A stretch of 32,419 nucleotides of DNA. Origin: Bacteroidales bacterium. Lineage in GTDB: Bacteria; Bacteroidota; Bacteroidia; Bacteroidales; Muribaculaceae. The notes beneath the pieces were generated by a model. It did not search any database, was not told where the DNA came from, and was given only the letters and a program-made list of their open reading frames with translations. Within the stretch, counting starts at the first letter, position 1. The number at the start of each line of letters is the position of its first letter. The position numbers were made by a program, and so were the translations under genes. Positions 23,507 through 31,411 of this stretch are shown here, piece by piece. The stretch is taken from contig JAJBUG010000071.1 in the NCBI GenBank assembly GCA_020860515.1, positions 1-32,419 of the forward strand, in the 5' to 3' direction.

Positions 23507-25640
23507 GCAAAAGCATTCATTGTCGTCGGAGACTTACACTCTTACCGACCTTTTTGGCGGAGGCATAACCTTGGTCATTCCTGATATGCAGCGCGACTAT
23601 TGCTGGGGCACTACAATCGATCCCACGTTGCCCCAACGATTTCCTTTTGCCATAGACCAAGCTTCAGCATTTGTGCAGGGAATTGTATATCTTTACGCTA
23701 CGGAACGCCCATATATCTTAGGGTTGCTGTATGGTTATGAGAACCCACAACATTCATGTCACTTGCATATCATAGATGGCCAGCAACGCCTGACCACGCT
23801 TTATTTGCTGTTGGGAATGTTGTATCGCCGCACGCCTACCGACGAATTGCGCCATCTCTTAATCAGCGATTATGCCTTGATTGATGACCGGGAGCCTAAG
23901 CTTATTTATCAGGCTCGGCGTGAGGCCTTATATTTTATGTCGGATCTTGTGACAAGGTTTTTCCTTAATCGAGATGGACGATTGTCACAACTTGAGCGAA
24001 GCGATTGGTTTTATCCCGACTATGGCAGCGACCCCACAGTGCAAAGTTTTATCAATGCCATACGCCTAATCGATGTAGTGCTTGAAGAAGCAGCGGATAG
24101 GTTTGACAGTTGGAATTGGGACGATTTCGCGCATTTTGTGGCACACGATTTGCAATTCCTGTATTGTGACTTGGGAATTCGGACTGATGCTGAAGCAATG
24201 TTCCTAACAATTAATACAACCGGCCAGCCATTGACGTTCTCGCAAAATATGAGAGCCTTGTCAATAGCATGGGATCCTGACATCGCAGACAGCAATGAGC
24301 GATGGAATGAAATGGAGGATTGGTTTTGGCGAAATCGAAGCCAACACAATCTTGATGATTTCTTAGCTTTTTATCTGGCCTCCCTGGATACGCCAAAGGC
24401 TTTTTCGCTCGAAGGACTCTGGCAATACTTTAGAGCTTGGGTGCGTCTTTGCGACAGCGTGGGGGGGCTCAATAGCAGCTATACGGTGCCAATTAATATA
24501 GAACTGGGGTTTGCTGTGCAGCCATGCATCGATTACGTGCTGAAATTTGGCGATGAGGCTACAGACCGGGATGTGGCACGCCTATGGCAATTGCTCAGCA
24601 ATCTTAGCCGCTATCAAAAACCAGGCAAAGATGACACAAGTCTGGCTCGCGATATGGTGGCAAAAATGACACGGCCTGATCTCCTGAGCCTGCTGCATAC
24701 CAAGCATGTGCCAAATAAAATCATTAATGAGGAGGAAAGAAGCAAACTGCAGTTTATCGAAGCCAATCCTGAACACAGAGAAATTATCGAAGATATTCTT
24801 GAGCGTGCCCAGGCTCATCCGCTGCTCAACGGTCGCGCTGCACGCTTGATAGTGTGGAGCTGTGGGAAAGAGGGCAATGAAGAAGGCAAACATCCAGCGC
24901 TGATATTGCAGCGTTATGTGGATGCCATATATGATCTTTGGGGCATGGATATTGACAAACAGCCCAAACTTGACCCGCTTCGTCGCGCACTGCTTAGCAT
25001 CCGCCATCAAGAATATCCGATAGTGCGCCGTGGTGACTCGATGCTGACGCTATGCTGGTATGATTTTGATTGGCAGAGACTGATGCTGTCGGCACCAGGG
25101 CTTATACGCCAATTGATTGACAGATGCCATAACTTTAGTGAAAGCGCTGACCAAGCATTCGGCCAGTGCATAGAGAGATTCAACGATAAGAGCTATCCTT
25201 ATTGGTTTATTGTGAAGCGTCAGCATTTGCTCGACAATTGCCGAAAGCGGCAGATATATCGTCCATGTCCTCCATTCTTAGGCTTCTATGATTATGAAAT
25301 GAATGTGATGCGATGGTTTGTGGAGCAACAAGAAATCGAGGTTGATCCAATGCTGTGGCGACCAATGATGGCTTATGGGGCAAGATGCCTTTATACTGAC
25401 CACCTGGTGTTCAATTTGGCAGTGGATTTATACTACCAGCCTAACGAAAAGAAACGCTACCGCATAGAAATTTTCTCGCGTGAAGAAGATAATCCGAAGG
25501 ATCGCAAAAACAAGGAGCGCATCAATCTGCGCGACATTGTAGAAGATCTCGAAGGAAATTTCTATTTCGATAAACGACGCAAACGCTATTGCATATCCGT
25601 GCACAATCCTATACCGCTATTGCGCCAGCTTCTAAAATAA
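23493..25640 (+). CDS. DUF262 protein with unrecognised long C-terminal region (GmrSD-like subunit B)
   Basis: The 715-residue protein has a clear DUF262 domain: IPDMQRDYCWG (29-39), IIDGQQRLTTLYLLLGML (93-110, with the DGQQR motif at 95-99) and AEAMFLTINTTGQPLTFSQNMRA (about 232-254). The part from about 300 to 715 is not recognised. It is mostly helical-looking, with many Trp and Tyr, and ends with a short strand-rich segment (YRIEIFSREED ... GNFYFDKRRKRYCISVHN). No HIxP plus GNL-type DUF1524 signature is seen, so it may lack nuclease activity and serve as an NTPase, targeting or regulatory subunit for the upstream nuclease. It begins inside the end of that gene. Its stop is two bases from the stop of the convergent flippase gene. 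Confidence 0.78.
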   Translation: MATNKQKHSLSSETYTLTDLFGGGITLVIPDMQRDYCWGTTIDPTLPQRFPFAIDQASAFVQGIVYLYATERPYILGLLYGYENPQHSCHLHIIDGQQRLTTLYLLLGMLYRRTPTDELRHLLISDYALIDDREPKLIYQARREALYFMSDLVTRFFLNRDGRLSQLERSDWFYPDYGSDPTVQSFINAIRLIDVVLEEAADRFDSWNWDDFAHFVAHDLQFLYCDLGIRTDAEAMFLTINTTGQPLTFSQNMRALSIAWDPDIADSNERWNEMEDWFWRNRSQHNLDDFLAFYLASLDTPKAFSLEGLWQYFRAWVRLCDSVGGLNSSYTVPINIELGFAVQPCIDYVLKFGDEATDRDVARLWQLLSNLSRYQKPGKDDTSLARDMVAKMTRPDLLSLLHTKHVPNKIINEEERSKLQFIEANPEHREIIEDILERAQAHPLLNGRAARLIVWSCGKEGNEEGKHPALILQRYVDAIYDLWGMDIDKQPKLDPLRRALLSIRHQEYPIVRRGDSMLTLCWYDFDWQRLMLSAPGLIRQLIDRCHNFSESADQAFGQCIERFNDKSYPYWFIVKRQHLLDNCRKRQIYRPCPPFLGFYDYEMNVMRWFVEQQEIEVDPMLWRPMMAYGARCLYTDHLVFNLAVDLYYQPNEKKRYRIEIFSREEDNPKDRKNKERINLRDIVEDLEGNFYFDKRRKRYCISVHNPIPLLRQLLK

Positions 25641-25642
25641 GC

Positions 25643-27136
25643 TTATGAGACACGGCCTTGGAGATAAGCAATGGCTTCTTGTTGGATTTTTGAGCGGAGA
25701 AGGAAATTTATGATTAGATAGAGACTGGCTCCTACCACACATTGGGCCAATAAGATGAGAATAGGATGCCAAGATAAACCGCCTAACCAAACCAAAAGAG
25801 GTGCGATGCAGGCAGTGATAGCGAGATAGGGAAGATTGTCGCGGATGAAACTCCAGATTGAGGCCGAACATAGGCGGCAGGCCCAAATCAGGTGGAAGAT
25901 AAAGGCAATTACTGCAGCAAGTATTTGACCGTAGAGCATGATTTCAATGCCAAGCACAGGGAATCGCAAACTCTCAATATCCATGTAGGGAAATGTGGCA
26001 AATAGTGCGATAATGGCAATAGAATCGCGCAGGACTTCCATGGTGAAAATAGCGCGTGAATGACCAAGCGCAAGCATGTAGTTGGTGTAGAGACCCGAAA
26101 GCACTGTGAATATGCCGCGCACTAATAATAGTTGAAAAAGAGGAATAGACAAATCCCACTTTGTACCAAAAAGAGTATGGAAGATTGGAGTTGCCATTAA
26201 ATATAGGCCAATCATAGCTGGGAAAAGCACATAGGCAGTGGTACGATTCATTTTGTGACACAGGCGCCGAAAACGATTAGGATCGTCCTGTGCTGCTGAA
26301 AGAGGTGGGAGGAAAGCAGAAGTAAGGGTCTGAGAAAGTGACATTATGCCCATCTTGCTCCATTTATCGCCTTGGGTGTAATAGCCCAGCTTGGCCATGC
26401 CCAATTGGTTGCCCACGAGGAACGAGTAAATGTTGAGGAAAATGGTATTGAGGAATGAGGTGAACATCATGCCAGAACCAACCTTGAAAAAAGATTTCAA
26501 GGCCGCCCAGGAAAATTGCATCAACGGCAGCCAGCGACTTGTAAACCAAAGGAAAATGGATTTGAAAGCTGAGTTGGCTATGGATTGTGCTACGATGGCC
26601 CAAACGCCGAAGCCAGCTATGGCCATAGCTATGCCTATAATGCCACCAATGAAGAGGGATGAAATGTTAGCTACGGTGACGGGGCGCAGATTCATCTGCT
26701 TGGTAAGCTGGTTGATCTGAACAATTGCTGAGGCATTAAGAGGCATTGTGACAAACACGGCGCGCGCAATTGGAATAAGGCGCATGTCATGCTTAAAGCA
26801 ATCGGCAATCAAGGGGGCACAAAACCACAATATGATATAGAGGACAAGGGAGATGGCTATGTTGAACCAAAGCACCGAACTGTAATCGAGGAGCGAGGGG
26901 GCTTTGCGCTGTATCAGGGCATATGAGAAGCCGCTGTCAACTATGATAGCGGCAAATGCTTGAAATATGAGGGCAGCCCCAACAAGACCGAATTCGTCGG
27001 GGGTAAGTAGGTTGGCAAGCACAATGCCAGTGACTGCATAGAGCGCCTGAGAGGCAAAGCGGTCGATGGCGCTCCATTTTACCGAACGCGCTGTGAGCCA
27101 CTTCAGGTTCTCAGTTTTTGGCTTCTCGGCTGCCAT
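25643..27136 (-). CDS. Oligosaccharide flippase (Wzx/MATE-like)
   Basis: The 497-residue protein has about 12-14 hydrophobic segments and the N-terminal pattern of polysaccharide flippases: SVKWSAIDRFASQALYAVTGIVLANLLTPDEFGLVGAALIFQAFAAIIVDSGFSYALIQ. The family moves lipid-linked oligosaccharide units across the inner membrane for capsule, O-antigen or glycoprotein assembly. No glycosyltransferases are adjacent, so its substrate is unknown. It is the last gene of a four-gene operon and starts 5 bases after the DUF2807 gene stop. Its 3' end faces the DUF262 operon with a two-base gap and no terminator between them. Confidence 0.88.
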   Translation of the reverse strand: MAAEKPKTENLKWLTARSVKWSAIDRFASQALYAVTGIVLANLLTPDEFGLVGAALIFQAFAAIIVDSGFSYALIQRKAPSLLDYSSVLWFNIAISLVLYIILWFCAPLIADCFKHDMRLIPIARAVFVTMPLNASAIVQINQLTKQMNLRPVTVANISSLFIGGIIGIAMAIAGFGVWAIVAQSIANSAFKSIFLWFTSRWLPLMQFSWAALKSFFKVGSGMMFTSFLNTIFLNIYSFLVGNQLGMAKLGYYTQGDKWSKMGIMSLSQTLTSAFLPPLSAAQDDPNRFRRLCHKMNRTTAYVLFPAMIGLYLMATPIFHTLFGTKWDLSIPLFQLLLVRGIFTVLSGLYTNYMLALGHSRAIFTMEVLRDSIAIIALFATFPYMDIESLRFPVLGIEIMLYGQILAAVIAFIFHLIWACRLCSASIWSFIRDNLPYLAITACIAPLLVWLGGLSWHPILILLAQCVVGASLYLIINFLLRSKIQQEAIAYLQGRVS

Positions 27137-27141
27137 CGGGA

Positions 27142-27840
27142 TTATTCTTCGACTTTTTCGATTTTCACTCCGATGCTGCGATTTTTGATTGATTTGGGCG
27201 AGCCGATATAATATACATGGCCACTGCCAGCTCCGACTACCGTAAGGCTCTCAGATACGGAACAGTCGATGTTGCCGCTGCCCATCATTACGGCTTTTAG
27301 GTTGGCTACGTCCAACTGCGCGGCTTCGATTGCGCCAGCACTAACCAATTCGTACTTAGCACTTTGGGCTTTCCCAGTAAGGAAGATATGACCCATGCCC
27401 GCCTTAACGGAAGCATCCACCTTGGTGCAGTGAATATCACGAGCTACAATCTCGCCATTGCCCACCACATTGGCCTTAAACTCGGTGCCAGGATTTATGC
27501 GAGCGATGGTAATAGTGGAGTCACCCCAGTTGGTGGCTTTGCTTAGAGCCAAAGAATAAATAGTGACTGCCGGAGCTGTGACCTGGGGGTTGTCGTGCTG
27601 GAATTGGATTTTAAGTTTATTCTTATTGCATGAGAAAGTGAGAGAAGATACGGCATTTTCAGGAGCCCAAAAAGTAGCGTATCCAGCTGAATCGGCAGAT
27701 GACTTATATGTAACATTGATATTGTCGGCCACGGTAAACTCAGTGAATTCACCAATCTTAAGGCAGTATTCTTTTTTCTGGGCCCAAGAAAAGAGACTGC
27801 CCAACAGAATTAAAGTATATGTAAAGAATTTACGCACCAT
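27142..27840 (-). CDS. Secreted DUF2807 (auto-transporter head-like) protein
   Basis: The 232-residue protein has a signal peptide (MVRKFFTYTLILLGSLFSWA). It is followed by a repetitive beta-helix-like region: FTEFTVADNINVTYKSS, then strands such as GNGEIVARDIHCTKVDASVKAGMGHIFLTG, SAGAIEAAQLDVANLKAVMMGSGNIDCSV and VVGAGSGHVYYIGSPKSI. The repeated G-x-G turns and the GSG-xI/V pattern are typical of DUF2807. Such proteins are abundant in Bacteroidetes as envelope proteins of unknown role. It is in an operon between dusB (15 bases upstream) and the flippase (5 bases downstream). Confidence 0.85.
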   Translation of the reverse strand: MVRKFFTYTLILLGSLFSWAQKKEYCLKIGEFTEFTVADNINVTYKSSADSAGYATFWAPENAVSSLTFSCNKNKLKIQFQHDNPQVTAPAVTIYSLALSKATNWGDSTITIARINPGTEFKANVVGNGEIVARDIHCTKVDASVKAGMGHIFLTGKAQSAKYELVSAGAIEAAQLDVANLKAVMMGSGNIDCSVSESLTVVGAGSGHVYYIGSPKSIKNRSIGVKIEKVEE

Positions 27841-27855
27841 AGAACAAGGTTTTAA

Positions 27856-28845
27856 TTATTCGGTATCAGTAGTCATAAGATAAATCTGATCGATTATGTC
27901 CATCAGTTCCTGCTGAGTGTTGGCACGTAGCATGGCTATGCGAGTGTCACGAAAATTTGGAATGCCTTTGAAGAGAGGGCAAACTGCCAAGTGGCGCCTG
28001 ATGTGGAGAATTCCTCGATATTCATCAATACGGTCGATACTTTCCTGAATTTGTCGGCGTAGACATTGGAATTTTTCCTCGCGTGACAATTCTGGGCCAG
28101 CTTCATCGCCAATTAATGCACGCTTGAGAGAGCGAAATACCCAAGGTGCGCCGATTGAGGCGCGTCCCACCATAACACCATCTACTCCATATTTGGAGAA
28201 AGCATCCTTAAGGCGTTCGCCGCTGTTAATATCTCCATTTCCAATGATAGGGATGGTAAGGCGAGGATTTTCCTTGACGCGCGCAATCATTTCCCAATCG
28301 GCTTCGCCAGTATACATCTGGCTGCGCGTGCGCCCATGGACAGTAAGAGCTTTGATTCCACAATCTTGAAGCTGCTCGGCAAGCTCTACGATAATCTTGC
28401 TATTGCAATCCCAACCCAAGCGAGTCTTGACTGTCACGGGCTTATTAACAGCCTGTACCACGGCACGAGTAATTTCAAGCATTTTTGATACATCACGAAG
28501 GAGGCCTGCCCCGGCACCCTTTCCTGCCACTTTCTTTACTGGGCAGCCAAAGTTGATATCAATAATATCGGGGTCAGCATCTTGAGCAATGCGAGCTGCC
28601 TCTGCCATAGGCTCGGGCTCTCGGCCATAAATCTGTATGGCGGTAGGGCGCTCAGCAGGGTTTATGGCCAGTTTGCGAGTGGTAGCGGCAATGTTGCGAA
28701 TCAAAGCTTCGGAAGATATGAATTCGGTATATGTCATATCAGCTCCGAGCTCTTTGCATATAAGTCGGAACGAAGCGTCGGTGACATCTTCCATAGGGGC
28801 GAGCATCACGGGACGCGGGCCGAGGTCAACATTGCCTATTCGCAT
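27856..28845 (-). CDS. dusB: tRNA-dihydrouridine synthase (DusB-like)
   Basis: This FMN enzyme of 329 residues reduces specific uridines in the tRNA D-loop. It has MLAPMEDVTDASFR (14-27), the catalytic cysteine in INFGCPVKKVAGKGAGAGLL (Cys 101), the FMN/phosphate motifs VKTRLGWD and TVHGRTRSQMYTGEADW, and GNGDI followed by GVMVGRASIGAPW. The DusB subfamily is inferred from the CPVKKVAGKGAGAGLL stretch. Its start overlaps the stop of the FKBP-like gene by one base (TGATG), which implies translational coupling. It is the second gene of the operon. Confidence 0.93.
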   Translation of the reverse strand: MRIGNVDLGPRPVMLAPMEDVTDASFRLICKELGADMTYTEFISSEALIRNIAATTRKLAINPAERPTAIQIYGREPEPMAEAARIAQDADPDIIDINFGCPVKKVAGKGAGAGLLRDVSKMLEITRAVVQAVNKPVTVKTRLGWDCNSKIIVELAEQLQDCGIKALTVHGRTRSQMYTGEADWEMIARVKENPRLTIPIIGNGDINSGERLKDAFSKYGVDGVMVGRASIGAPWVFRSLKRALIGDEAGPELSREEKFQCLRRQIQESIDRIDEYRGILHIRRHLAVCPLFKGIPNFRDTRIAMLRANTQQELMDIIDQIYLMTTDTE

Positions 28846-29411
28846 CAGTTGGGATTAGTTTCGTAATAAGGAATATCTACCAGGCTCATGTTGAATTTCA
28901 GAGCCGAATAGGGAAGTACGCCGTTAGAGGTAGATACACCATAGCCTTGAGCGTAGGGGATAACGACCTCGGCAGTGTCGCCGCAACGCATATCCTGCAA
29001 TGCAATAGCCCAGCCTTCAATCACATCGCTGCACTTGGTGCGGAAAATTCCAGCGCCATAGGTAGTTTGCAGATAGGATGAATCAATAGCTGTGCCTTCA
29101 TAGTAAGTGAGGTAATAGCGTGTATCGACTGTGGAGGTGTAGAGAGGCGAGAGGTTGCCTTCGGTCTCAGAGCGGTCGTTGAAATAGTGGATAAGCACAT
29201 AGCCAGCTGGATTCCACGAAGGAATCAGAGTCTTGAAATAAGGTGTGCCATCGGGATTGGTACGCGCTTGTTGCTCAAGCAGCCAGGCGTCATTTTTGGC
29301 TTTCCACTCGGCATAAGCCTCAGCCACAGTGGTGTTGTCATCGTCGCCGCACGAAGGCAGCAACCATGAACTAATCAGCACTATGAGAAAGGCTAAGGGG
29401 AGTTTTTTCAT
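28845..29411 (-). CDS. FKBP-type peptidyl-prolyl isomerase-like lipoprotein
   Basis: The 188-residue protein starts with a lipoprotein signal peptide (LISSWLLPSCGDDD, lipobox LPSC with the Cys at about residue 21). A helical linker leads to an FKBP-like domain (about 70-180) with the family pattern VIEGWAIALQDMRCGDTAEVVIPYAQGYG and LPYSALKFNMSLVDI. Envelope-anchored FKBPs assist folding of secreted proteins; whether it is catalytically active cannot be read. It is the first gene of the operon with dusB, the DUF2807 protein and the flippase, and is separated from glyQS by 64 bases and a strong hairpin. Confidence 0.82.
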   Translation of the reverse strand: MKKLPLAFLIVLISSWLLPSCGDDDNTTVAEAYAEWKAKNDAWLLEQQARTNPDGTPYFKTLIPSWNPAGYVLIHYFNDRSETEGNLSPLYTSTVDTRYYLTYYEGTAIDSSYLQTTYGAGIFRTKCSDVIEGWAIALQDMRCGDTAEVVIPYAQGYGVSTSNGVLPYSALKFNMSLVDIPYYETNPN

Positions 29412-29432
29412 TTCAAAAAGTGTTATGATGTG

Positions 29433-29470
29433 AGATTAGGATTCTGGCTATTGACCAGAATCCTAAATCT
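29433..29470 (-). terminator. Hairpin downstream of glyQS
   Basis: AGATTTAGGATTCTGG and CCAGAATCCTAATCT (minus strand), with a seven-base loop, form a stem of about 15 bp with one bulge, beginning a few bases after the glyQS stop. No immediate T run follows, so it may attenuate rather than fully stop transcription into the FKBP operon, which shows no separate promoter in the remaining 20 bases. Confidence 0.6.
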
Positions 29471-29475
29471 TGTTA

Positions 29476-31020
29476 TTAGGCGAGTTTGCGTAGAAGGCTG
29501 TTGAGGCTAACGCTGTCGTGAATTAGCTTGTGGAGGTCGGCAATTGCTACACGCTCTTGCTCCATGCTGTCGCGATGACGCAAGGTGACGGTGTTGTCCT
29601 CGAGAGTCTGATGATCTACAGTGATGCAATAGGGTGTGCCAATAGCATCCTGGCGGCGGTAACGCTTGCCAATGGAGTCCTTCTCGTCGAAGTGGGTAGA
29701 GAAGTCAAACTTGAGGTCATTGACAATTTCGCGAGCTTTCTCAGGCAGCCCGTCTTTGCGCACCAGAGGCATTACAGCGCATTTTACAGGAGCCAGAGGG
29801 GCTGGCAGATGGAGAACAACGCGGCTTTCGCCATTATCGAGCTGCTGCTCCTCGTAGCTGCTGCAAAGCACGCTAAGGAACATGCGGTCAACGCCTATTG
29901 ATGTCTCGATAACGAAGGGCGTATAGCTTTCGTTAAGCTCGGGGTCAAAGTACTGAATCTTCTTTCCAGAGAATTTCTCGTGCTGTGAGAGGTCAAAGTT
30001 GGTGCGAGAATGGATACCTTCAACTTCCTTGAAGCCGAATGGCATCTCAAACTCGATATCTGTGGCAGCGTTGGCATAGTGGGCCAGCTTTTCGTGATCG
30101 TGGTAACGGTATTTCTCATCGCCGAGACCGAGAGCTTTATGCCAGCGCAGGCGCCATTCTTTCCAATATTTGAACCATTCCATTTCAGAGCCTGGGCGCA
30201 CGAAGAATTGCATTTCCATCTGCTCGAACTCACGCATACGGAATATGAATTGACGAGCAACGATTTCGTTGCGAAAGGCTTTGCCAATCTGAGCAATGCC
30301 GAAGGGGATGCGCATACGGCCTGTCTTCTGCACGTTGAGGTAGTTGACAAAGATTCCTTGGGCTGTCTCAGGACGCAGATATACGGTCATGGCGCCGTCG
30401 GCAGTCGAACCCATTTCGGTTTTGAACATGAGGTTGAATTGGCGCACTTCGGTCCAGTTCTTTGTGCCAGAAATGGGGCAGACAATTTCCTCGTCGATAA
30501 TGATTTGGCGCAGAGCGTCGAGGTCATTGGCATTCATGGCATCACTGTAACGCTTATGGAGGGCATCACGCTTGGCAGTATGTTCGAGCACACGGGGATT
30601 TGTCTGGCGGTAAAGGGCTTCGTCGAAGCTCTCACCGAATTTTTTTGCAGCCTTTGCAACCTCTTTGTTTATTTTGTCGTCAATTTTGGCGATTTGTTCT
30701 TCGATGAGCACATCGGCGCGATAGCGCTTCTTTGAGTCGCGGTTGTCAATGAGGGGGTCGTTGAAAGCGTCAACGTGGCCTGAGGCCTTCCAGATAGTGG
30801 GGTGCATGAAGATGGCTGAATCGATGCCCACAATGTTTTCATGGAGCAGGGTCATAGCCTCCCACCAGTAGCGCTTGATGTTGTTCTTGAGTTCTACGCC
30901 GTTTTGGCCGTAATCGTACACGGCGCTGAGGCCATCGTAGATTTCACTCGAGGGAAAGACGAAACCGTATTCCTTGGCATGTGAAACGATTTTCTTAAAG
31001 ACGTCTTCTTGTTGTGCCAT
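29476..31020 (-). CDS. glyQS: Glycine--tRNA ligase (alpha2 type)
   Basis: This class II synthetase of 514 residues charges tRNA-Gly. It has the N-terminal IVSHAKEYGFVFPSSEIYDGLSAVYDYG, motif 2 (AFRNEIVARQFIFRMREFEQMEMQFF), and motif 3 (ETSIGVDRMFLSVL). The anticodon-binding domain follows (LAPVKCAVMPLVRKDGL to the end). Length and motif order match the single-chain dimeric form used by many bacteria, archaea and eukaryotes, not the alpha2-beta2 form of E. coli. A promoter about 105 bases upstream gives a leader of about 100 bases. No T-box is expected in this phylum and none was recognised. Confidence 0.97.
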   Translation of the reverse strand: MAQQEDVFKKIVSHAKEYGFVFPSSEIYDGLSAVYDYGQNGVELKNNIKRYWWEAMTLLHENIVGIDSAIFMHPTIWKASGHVDAFNDPLIDNRDSKKRYRADVLIEEQIAKIDDKINKEVAKAAKKFGESFDEALYRQTNPRVLEHTAKRDALHKRYSDAMNANDLDALRQIIIDEEIVCPISGTKNWTEVRQFNLMFKTEMGSTADGAMTVYLRPETAQGIFVNYLNVQKTGRMRIPFGIAQIGKAFRNEIVARQFIFRMREFEQMEMQFFVRPGSEMEWFKYWKEWRLRWHKALGLGDEKYRYHDHEKLAHYANAATDIEFEMPFGFKEVEGIHSRTNFDLSQHEKFSGKKIQYFDPELNESYTPFVIETSIGVDRMFLSVLCSSYEEQQLDNGESRVVLHLPAPLAPVKCAVMPLVRKDGLPEKAREIVNDLKFDFSTHFDEKDSIGKRYRRQDAIGTPYCITVDHQTLEDNTVTLRHRDSMEQERVAIADLHKLIHDSVSLNSLLRKLA

Positions 31021-31124
31021 TTCTTTTTTATCTTAGTTATAATGTTGAGCATTTTCGGTGAACCCATGAAGATAGGAATCGAAGAGAAAAGGATTCCACT
31101 GGATTAAGGATTCGTTTTCAAACC

Positions 31125-31157
31125 GCAAAGTTAAGAAAAATTCCCCTTTTACACAAT
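31125..31157 (-). promoter_or_regulatory. Promoter of glyQS
   Basis: On the minus strand ATTG (31157-31154), 20 bases, then TAACTTTGC (31133-31125). An inverted repeat CCCCTTTT (31143-31150) / AAAAGGG (31168-31174) covers the -33 side and separates this promoter from the divergent tRNA promoter. Confidence 0.65.
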
Positions 31158-31234
31158 TAATTATAGCAAAAGGGAGGAATTTAGGAGATATTTTGGATTG
31201 TATTGGAAATTTTTTCAAAAAATCTCATGAAAAA

Positions 31235-31267
31235 TTTGGTGGATTCAAAAAAAGGCAGTAACTTTGC
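31235..31267 (+). promoter_or_regulatory. Promoter of tRNA-Gln
   Basis: TTTG (31235-31238), 20 bases, then TAACTTTGC (31259-31267). Spacer and flanks closely resemble the efflux promoter at 9559-9591, including TTCAAAAAAA in the spacer. Transcription would begin about 20 bases before the tRNA. Confidence 0.8.
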
Positions 31268-31291
31268 AGTGCAAAAAGGAAAACAACCGAT

Positions 31292-31362
31292 TGCCTTGTG
31301 GTGTAATGGTAGCACGTCGGATTCTGGTTCCGCCTGTGAGAGTTCGAATCTTTCCAAGGCAA
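31292..31362 (+). tRNA. tRNA-Gln (anticodon CTG)
   Basis: The cloverleaf is complete. The acceptor TGCCTTG pairs with CAAGGCA, the D-arm is GTG-TAATGGTAG-CAC, the anticodon stem-loop is TCGGA-TTCTGGT-TCCGC with anticodon CTG (Gln, codon CAG), the variable loop is CTGT, and the T-arm is GAGAG-TTCGAAT-CTTTC. Pair 27-43 is a T-C mismatch. CCA is not encoded (discriminator A followed by CAT), as is usual in this phylum. Confidence 0.93.
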
Positions 31363-31367
31363 CATAG

Positions 31368-31405
31368 CAAATCCAAATGATGAAAGTCATTTGGATTTGT
31401 TTTTG
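31368..31405 (+). terminator. Intrinsic terminator of tRNA-Gln
   Basis: CAAATCCAAATGA (31368-31380), loop TGAAAG, TCATTTGGATTTG and a run of T. The stem is a perfect 13 bp. It ends just before the 3' end of the convergent gene at 31412. Confidence 0.88.
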
Positions 31406-31411
31406 TTGTGG

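Noticed and set aside
30010..30735. Long plus-strand open frame (241 codons) opposite glyQS
   Set aside because: It mirrors the codons of a strongly conserved synthetase, has no promoter and encodes no recognisable domain.
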